From: Streptomyces sp. Tue6028
Lineage (GTDB): Bacteria > Actinomycetota > Actinomycetes > Streptomycetales > Streptomycetaceae
DNA length: 64,000 nucleotides
Assembly: GCF_002300165.1 (NCBI RefSeq)
Contig: NZ_MLCE01000036.1
Location: forward strand, 62,001 to 126,000
Direction of reading: 5' to 3'
The notes under the pieces are model-generated. The model worked only from the letters and a program-made list of their open reading frames with translations, had not been told where the DNA came from and ran no database searches. The position numbers and the translations under genes are program-made. The first letter of the stretch is position 1, and every line of letters starts with the position of its first letter. This document shows positions 57,380 to 64,000 of this stretch, piece by piece.

Positions 57380-59511
57380 CCGCCGAGCCGGACGGGCCGG
57401 AAGACAGACTGCGCCGGTTCGCGACGATCTGGAGCCGGGCGGTGTTCCCGGTGACCTCGACGTCGCTGACCCGGCCCGAGTTCGAGCAACTGCTGATCCC
57501 GCTGGCCCGGCGGCTGAAAGACGCGCTGCGGGCCCGGACCTTCGAGGCGGCCGAAGGGCAGGCGGTCGGCGCCGCGCTCGTGGCCGCGCACTGCACGGAC
57601 CCGGAGGCGCTCAGCCGCGCACTCGACTGCGTCGACGCCTACCTGGTGCTGTACTGCGGAGAGGACGGGTCCCAGGAGGCGCTGCGGACCCGGTCCGCAC
57701 GGCTCCAGCACGCCATGGCCGCCGGTTTCGCGCAGGCCCTGCGGGAGCGGACCCTCGCCGAACAGGAAGCCATCTCCCGGGCGGCGTTGAGCGCGAGGAG
57801 CGCGGTGGCCGAGGCGCTGCACGCCAGCGAGGCCCGCTTCCGCGCGGTCTTCGAAGGCGCGGCCATAGGAATCGGCATCGCCGACCTGGAAGGCAACGTC
57901 CTCCAGGTCAACGGAGCACTGTTGCGCATGTTCGGCGGCTCCGAGCAGCTGATGCTCGGCCGCAAGGTCCCCGAGTGGACCCACCCCGAGGACGCTCCCC
58001 AGGTCTGGCGGCTGTACGAGGAACTGGTCCGCGGGGAGCGCGAGCACTACCACGTCGAAAAGGCCTTCTACCGGCCCGACGGCACGGCCCTGTGGACCAA
58101 TCTGACGGTCTCCCTGCTGCGCGACGCGGACGGCGAACCCCAGTACCAGCTGGCGCTGATGGAGGACACCACCGAGCGGCGGCTGCTCAATCTGCGGCTG
58201 CGCTACGAGGCCACGCACGACGCGCTCACCGGACTGCCCAACCGCACCCTCTTCTTCGAGCGCCTGGAGAAGGCGCTGTCCGCGGGGGACGGCCAGCGTT
58301 TCGGCCTGTGCTACCTCGACCTCGACGGCTTCAAGACCATCAACGACAGTCTCGGGCACGCGGCCGGGGACCGGCTGCTCGTCGAGGTCGCCGACCGGCT
58401 GCAGTCCTGCGCGACCGCCCCCGGCGAGATGGTCGCCCGGCTCGGCGGCGACGAGTTCGTCGCGCTCACCACCGGCACCGGCACCGAGCACGAGGTCGAC
58501 GAACTCGCCGGGCGCATCATGAACGCCCTCGTCACGCCGATCAGCATCGACGGCCGCGAGCTGACCGTGCGCGGCAGCATCGGCATCGTCGAGGGGCCGG
58601 CCGGGGAACGCGGTCCCGCCGAGGTGCTGCGCAGCGCCGACATCACGATGTACCGGGCCAAGTCCGCGGGCGGCAACCGCTTCGAGCTGGCGGACCCCGA
58701 GGCCGACGCCCGCGCCATCACCCGGCACGGACTGACCACCGCGCTGCCCGCGGCCTTGGACCGGGGTGAGTTCTTCATCGAGTACCAGCCGCTCGTGCAC
58801 CTCGGCGACGGCAGTGTCCGCGGCGCCGAGGCGCTGGTGCGCTGGCTGCACCCGCAGCACGGCGTCCTCGGCCCCGACCGGTTCATCCCGCTCGCCGAGC
58901 ACACCGGCCTGATCGTGCCGCTCGGCCGCTGGGTCCTGGAGCAGTCGGTGCGCCAGGCCCGTGCCTGGCAGGAACGCCACGCCGGCGCCGGCCCGCTGCG
59001 GATCAACGTCAATCTGTCGCCGTGCCAGCTGACCCACCCCGGCCTGGTGCAGGACACGGTCGACATCCTGGAGCGCGAGGGCCTCGACGCCGACGCGCTG
59101 TGCCTGGAGGTCACCGAGTCCGCGCTGATCGGCGCCGACGACGACCTGCTGAAGCCGCTGCGCCGGCTCGCCGAGATGGGCGTCGACATCGCCCTGGACG
59201 ACTTCGGCACGGGCTACTCGAACCTCGCCAACCTGCGCCGGCTGCCCGTGAGCATCCTCAAGCTGGACCGATCCTTCACCCAGGGCATGCAGCAGTTCCC
59301 CGCGGACCCCGTCGACCTGAAGATCGTCGAGGGCATCGTGTCCCTCGCCCACTCCCTCGACCTCGCGGTCACGGTCGAGGGCGTGGAGACGGGCGCGCAG
59401 GCCGAACAGCTGCGGATACTCGGCTGCGACACCGCCCAGGGCTGGTACTACGCCCGCCCGGGACCGCCGGAGCGGCTGCACGAGCTGGCGCTGGTGGACG
59501 CCACGGGCTGA
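57376..59511 (+). CDS. rmdA: PAS-GGDEF-EAL c-di-GMP protein, RmdA-like
   Basis: A 711-aa cytoplasmic signalling protein. After an unassigned N-terminal region of about 145 residues come PAS/PAC (about 150-275), GGDEF (about 285-450, intact LGGDEF motif at about 356-361) and EAL (about 455-705, EALVRW at Glu485, NLSPCQL, DDFGTGYSNL, KLDRSF). Both catalytic motifs look complete, so it may make and degrade c-di-GMP; the S. coelicolor RmdA (SCO0928) protein acts as a phosphodiesterase needed for aerial growth. Identity with RmdA is inferred from domain order and neighbours. GTG start overlaps the methyltransferase stop. Confidence 0.82.
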   Translation: MTAEPDGPEDRLRRFATIWSRAVFPVTSTSLTRPEFEQLLIPLARRLKDALRARTFEAAEGQAVGAALVAAHCTDPEALSRALDCVDAYLVLYCGEDGSQEALRTRSARLQHAMAAGFAQALRERTLAEQEAISRAALSARSAVAEALHASEARFRAVFEGAAIGIGIADLEGNVLQVNGALLRMFGGSEQLMLGRKVPEWTHPEDAPQVWRLYEELVRGEREHYHVEKAFYRPDGTALWTNLTVSLLRDADGEPQYQLALMEDTTERRLLNLRLRYEATHDALTGLPNRTLFFERLEKALSAGDGQRFGLCYLDLDGFKTINDSLGHAAGDRLLVEVADRLQSCATAPGEMVARLGGDEFVALTTGTGTEHEVDELAGRIMNALVTPISIDGRELTVRGSIGIVEGPAGERGPAEVLRSADITMYRAKSAGGNRFELADPEADARAITRHGLTTALPAALDRGEFFIEYQPLVHLGDGSVRGAEALVRWLHPQHGVLGPDRFIPLAEHTGLIVPLGRWVLEQSVRQARAWQERHAGAGPLRINVNLSPCQLTHPGLVQDTVDILEREGLDADALCLEVTESALIGADDDLLKPLRRLAEMGVDIALDDFGTGYSNLANLRRLPVSILKLDRSFTQGMQQFPADPVDLKIVEGIVSLAHSLDLAVTVEGVETGAQAEQLRILGCDTAQGWYYARPGPPERLHELALVDATG

Positions 59512-59612
59512 GACCGCGCGCGTGCCATGGTCTCCTGGAACGGGGCGGCCTCGCGCCACAGGTGCGGGCGCCCCGACTCCCGGCACACCCTCACGGGCAG
59601 GAGCTGAGCGGC

Positions 59613-60392
59613 ATGGGCAAGGAACTCGAGGGCCGGACCGCCGTGGTGACCGGTGCCAGCAAGGGCATCGGGCTGGCGATCGTCGAAGCGCTCGCCGGCG
59701 CGGGAGCGAGGGTCGTCGCCGGATCCCGGACCACGACGAAGGAACTGGACGCGCTGGTCGAGCAGGGCTCGGTCGTCTGGGTCCCGGCCGACCTCGCCGA
59801 ACCGGACGCCGCCGAGCGCCTGATCGCCGCGGCGGACGGGCGGATCGACGTCCTGGTGAACAACGTCGGCGCCGCCCCGGCCCGTACCGGCGGCTTCCTG
59901 TCGGTGACCGACGAGGACTGGCAGCGTGTCGTCGACCTCAATCTGCTGACGGCCGTACGGGTCACCCGGGCCGCCCTGCCGGTGATGCTGGACGCGGGCG
60001 AGGGCTCCGTGGTGACCGTCGCCTCGGTCAACGCCACCCTGCCCGACCCCCTGGTGATCGACTACAGCGCGAGCAAGGCCGCCCTCGTCGCCTTCTCCAA
60101 AGCGCTGTCGAAGGAGGTCGGGCCGCGGGGCATCCGGGTCAACACGGTCAGTCCGGGCCCGGTGAAGACCGAGCTGTGGCTCGGCGGCGACGGGGTGGCC
60201 GCGACCGTCTCCTCGGCCGCCGGGATCACGCCGGACGACGTCGTCGCGAAGGCCTCCGCCGCCACGGTCACCGGCCGCTTCTCGATGCCCTCGGAGGTCG
60301 CGGAGACCGTGCTCTTCCTGGCGGGCGACCGCGCCCGCAACATCACCGGAAGCGACCTGGTCATCGACGGCGGATTCATCCCGACCCGGTGA
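59613..60392 (+). CDS. SDR family oxidoreductase
   Basis: A 259-aa classical SDR with TGASKGIG (residues 13-20), NNVG, and catalytic Tyr151/Lys155 (DYSASKAA). C-terminal GSDLVIDGGFIPTR is typical. Substrate unknown. The ATG at 59613 follows GGCAGGAG; the longer open frame lies inside rmdA. A tandem repeat begins at its last codons. Confidence 0.87.
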   Translation: MGKELEGRTAVVTGASKGIGLAIVEALAGAGARVVAGSRTTTKELDALVEQGSVVWVPADLAEPDAAERLIAAADGRIDVLVNNVGAAPARTGGFLSVTDEDWQRVVDLNLLTAVRVTRAALPVMLDAGEGSVVTVASVNATLPDPLVIDYSASKAALVAFSKALSKEVGPRGIRVNTVSPGPVKTELWLGGDGVAATVSSAAGITPDDVVAKASAATVTGRFSMPSEVAETVLFLAGDRARNITGSDLVIDGGFIPTR

Positions 60393-60668
60393 GTGCTCGG
60401 TGGGCGTGTCCCGCCCGTCGGCCCTGCGGGCCTGACCTCGGCCGGTGACGGTCTGGTCGGCGTGCCCTGCTCGCCGGATCCGGCGGATCCGGTCTCGGCC
60501 CGGTGAGTGCTCGGTGGGCGTGTCCCGCCCGTCGGCCCTGCGGGCCTGGCCTCGGCCGGTGACGGTCTCGTCGGCGTGCCCTGCTCGCCGGATCCGGTCT
60601 CGGCCCGGTGAGTGCTCGGTGGGCGTGTCCCGCCCGTCGGCCTCGCGGGCCTGGCCTCGGCCCGGTGA
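60385..60668. repeat. Tandem repeat of about 105-114 bp starting in the SDR stop region
   Basis: Copy 1 (60385-60498, 114 bp), copy 2 (60499-60603, 105 bp) and a partial copy 3 (60604-60668) each begin CCCGGTGAGTGCTCGGTGGG. Copies 1 and 2 differ by a few bases and by a 9-bp extra CGGCGGATC in copy 1. The first copy's CCCGGTGA is the end of the SDR gene, so the array probably arose by slippage or unequal crossover there. The rest of the 345-bp gap to the LysR gene (to 60737) shows nothing else. Confidence 0.85.
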
Positions 60669-60737
60669 CCGCCCCGCTTGCGGCCCCGCTGGCGTGCGCC
60701 CGGGGCCGGGCGCGCCCCCAGGCGCAAGGGCCGCCCG

Positions 60738-61619
60738 TCAGCGCTCCAGCAGCATCCGCTGGAGCTCCCGCGCCGCCCGCGGCGGAGCCACGTCGCTGCG
60801 GTGGGCGAGCGCGATCGTCCGGTGCAGCCCGGGCCGGGCCAGCGGGGTCACCCGCAGCCCTCGCCCGGACCGCGTCGCGACCATGCGCGGGACGACGGCC
60901 ACGCCGAGTCCCGCGCGGACGAAGCCGAGCACAGCGTCCATCTCGCCGCCCTCGACGGCGAAGTCGGGCTCGAAGCCCTCGGCGCGGCATGCGGCCACGG
61001 TCAGTTCCCGCAGGTCGTAGCCGTGCCGGAACATGACGAGGCGCTCGCCCTCGAGGTCGGCGATGCGCACCGTACGGCCGGTGCCCGGCGCGGGCGCGTC
61101 CGGCGACGACACCACCACCAGGTCCTCGCGCAGCAGCTCCAGGGTGGTCAGCGCGGGAGACGGCGTGGGGAGGGGAAGCACGACCAGGGCGAGGTCCAGG
61201 GCGCCGCGCGCGAGTTCCCGTACGAGATCGTGCGAGCCGCCCTCCTCGATGAGCAGCCGGATGCCCGGATACCGGTCGTGGAAGGCGCGCAGCACATCGG
61301 GGAGCAGGCCGGTGCACACGCTCGGGGTGGCACCGAGGCGGACCCGGCCGCTGCGCAGCTGGGCCAGTTCCTGCACCTCGTGCCGGGCCGTGTCCGCGTC
61401 GGCGAGGATGCGCCGGGCCAGCGGCAGCAGCGCCTCGCCGGCGTCCGTCAGCGTGATGTTCCCGCGCGCCCGCTGGAACAGGTCCGCCCCGAGCTCCCGC
61501 TCCAGCGCCTTGATCTGCTGGGACAGGGACGGCTGCGCCACATGGACGAGATCGGCGGCGCGGGTGAAGTGCCGGGTCTCGGCGACCGCCACGAAGTACT
61601 GGAGCTGCTGGAACTGCAT
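60738..61619 (-). CDS. LysR-family regulator
   Basis: A 293-aa regulator: winged helix-turn-helix at about residues 1-60 (LQYFVAVAETRHFTRAADLVHVAQPSLSQQ) and a two-lobed effector domain (about 90-290). The usual LysR start (QFQQLQYF) points to the ATG at 61619; the frame is open to 61661. It is divergent from sdhC with candidate LysR boxes between, so control of the sdh genes is likely. Confidence 0.88.
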   Translation of the reverse strand: MQFQQLQYFVAVAETRHFTRAADLVHVAQPSLSQQIKALERELGADLFQRARGNITLTDAGEALLPLARRILADADTARHEVQELAQLRSGRVRLGATPSVCTGLLPDVLRAFHDRYPGIRLLIEEGGSHDLVRELARGALDLALVVLPLPTPSPALTTLELLREDLVVVSSPDAPAPGTGRTVRIADLEGERLVMFRHGYDLRELTVAACRAEGFEPDFAVEGGEMDAVLGFVRAGLGVAVVPRMVATRSGRGLRVTPLARPGLHRTIALAHRSDVAPPRAARELQRMLLER

Positions 61620-61632
61620 ACCTCGACGATAG

Positions 61633-61671
61633 TCCATGCCTATGGAAACAAGCTGGACCATGTCTTGGACC
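61633..61671. promoter_or_regulatory. LysR-type boxes between regulator and sdhC
   Basis: TCCATGCCTATGGA (61633-61646) is a palindrome TCCAT-N4-ATGGA close to the LysR T-N11-A form. TGGACC occurs twice further on (61654-61659, 61666-61671). Positions in the 83-bp divergent gap fit recognition and activation sites. Confidence 0.5.
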
Positions 61672-61702
61672 GATCGGCCCTGTGAGCCCTAGCTTCGACG
61701 GC

Positions 61703-62410
61703 ATGGCTCTGGCAACGCGGACGGACCGACGACCGTCCATGGCGCGTACCGTGTGGGACAGCTCCGTCGGCAAGAAGACCGTGATGGCGGTCAGCGGCTT
61801 GATCATGCTGCTCTACCTGGTCGCCCACATGATCGGGAACCTGAAGATCTACTTCGGGGCCGGCGAGTTCAACGACTACGCCCACTGGCTGCGCACCCTC
61901 GGCGAACCCGTCGTGCACTACGAGTGGACCCTCTGGGTCTTTCGCGTGGTGCTGGTCGTCGCGGTCGTCGCGCACGCCGTCTCCGCGTACCAGCTCAGCC
62001 GCCGCGACATCAAGGCGCGCCCCAGCAAGTACGTGCACAAGAAGGCCCGGGCGAGCTACGCCACGCGCACCATGCGCTGGGGCGGGATCATCCTCGGCCT
62101 GTTCATCGTCTGGCATCTCCTGGACCTGACGACCGGCACGGTGCACTCCGGCGGCTTCCAGGAGGGCCACCCGTACCAGAACGTCGTGGACACCTTCTCC
62201 ACCTGGTACGGCAACGTCGTCTACATCGTCGCGATGCTCGCGCTCGGCCTGCACATCCGGCACGGCTTCTGGAGCGCGGCACAGACCCTCGGCGCCGGCC
62301 GCCGCAGCCGCGACCGCGCCCTCAAGGCCGGCGCGAACGTCCTCGCGCTGGTGCTGACGGCGGGCTTCATCGCCGTACCCGTCGGAGTCATGACCGGAGT
62401 GGTGAGCTGA
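61703..62410 (+). CDS. sdhC: Succinate dehydrogenase cytochrome b subunit (single-subunit type)
   Basis: A 235-aa membrane subunit with five expected helices and haem-ligand histidines (LVAHMIGNL, AHAVSAYQL, VWHLLDL, LHIRHGFW), of the type B single-polypeptide family (Wolinella/Bacillus-like) that joins succinate oxidation to menaquinone. I chose ATG 61703; a GTG at 61682 is also in frame. The flavoprotein gene follows after one base. Confidence 0.88.
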   Translation: MALATRTDRRPSMARTVWDSSVGKKTVMAVSGLIMLLYLVAHMIGNLKIYFGAGEFNDYAHWLRTLGEPVVHYEWTLWVFRVVLVVAVVAHAVSAYQLSRRDIKARPSKYVHKKARASYATRTMRWGGIILGLFIVWHLLDLTTGTVHSGGFQEGHPYQNVVDTFSTWYGNVVYIVAMLALGLHIRHGFWSAAQTLGAGRRSRDRALKAGANVLALVLTAGFIAVPVGVMTGVVS

Positions 62411-62411
62411 C

Positions 62412-64000
<1,589 letters not shown>

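Noticed and set aside
60385..60668. CRISPR array
   Set aside because: Units are over 100 bp and directly abutting with no unique spacers; only two and a half copies are present.

Overview
The window reads as chromosomal DNA of a Streptomyces or close relative. It has very high G+C with strong G/C at third codon positions, frequent GTG starts, 4-bp ATGA/GTGA gene overlaps, Tat-type and lipobox leaders, and typical streptomycete families (SpoIIE-type phosphatase, DUF574 methyltransferase, class F sortase, SCO0930-type lipoprotein, LysX). No phage, insertion sequence, CRISPR array, tRNA or rRNA was seen. The right edge cuts a succinate dehydrogenase flavoprotein gene.

Layout. (1) 0.2-15 kb: secreted GH29 alpha-L-fucosidase, cyclase-family protein, GMC oxidoreductase, then a run of SDR, cydA, cydB and a cation/proton antiporter, followed by reverse-strand GH15 glucoamylase/trehalase-like, DUF389 and CorA genes. 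(2) 15.3-26.2 kb: a LacI regulator divergent from a six-gene operon (sugar-binding lipoprotein, two permeases, GH5-like glycosidase, secreted GH85 endo-beta-N-acetylglucosaminidase, cytoplasmic GH38 alpha-mannosidase). This looks like an N-glycan utilisation locus, and two matching LacI-type operators lie in the divergent promoter region. (3) 26.6-35.4 kb: an FCD-type GntR regulator divergent from a tightly packed L-fucose operon (binding protein, two-domain ATPase, permease, L-fuconate dehydratase, SDR, aldo/keto reductase, mutarotase, lactonase), with a 13-bp palindromic operator between them. (4) 35.5-50.5 kb: housekeeping, envelope and signalling genes: lipase-maturation-factor-like protein, DUF6777 lipoprotein, PAS-GAF-PP2C-HATPase protein, Fpg/Nei glycosylase, ECF sigma/hypothetical/anti-sigma group, a hexanucleotide-rich repeat tract, CapA-like lipoprotein, universal stress protein, LysX and a polysaccharide deacetylase. 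(5) 50.6-55 kb: class F sortase, two related surface proteins (one with an Asn-Gly-Phe repeat), DUF4239 protein and a proline-rich wall-spanning protein. (6) 55-64 kb: SCO0930-type lipoprotein, DUF574 methyltransferase, an RmdA-like GGDEF-EAL protein, SDR, a tandem repeat, LysR regulator and a second-type sdhCA operon. The gene order resembles what I recall of the S. coelicolor SCO0922-SCO0930 neighbourhood.

How they work together. The clearest system is glycoprotein-glycan feeding. A secreted ENGase frees N-glycans, an ABC importer takes them up, and cytoplasmic GH38 and GH5-like enzymes trim them. A secreted fucosidase plus a complete-looking oxidative L-fucose route, lacking only its last cleavage enzyme, handles fucose. 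This is a variation on known actinobacterial glycan loci rather than a wholly new system. The less explained items are the repeat tracts, the sortase-linked pair, the protein between sigma and anti-sigma factors, and a 14-bp palindrome lying across a start codon.
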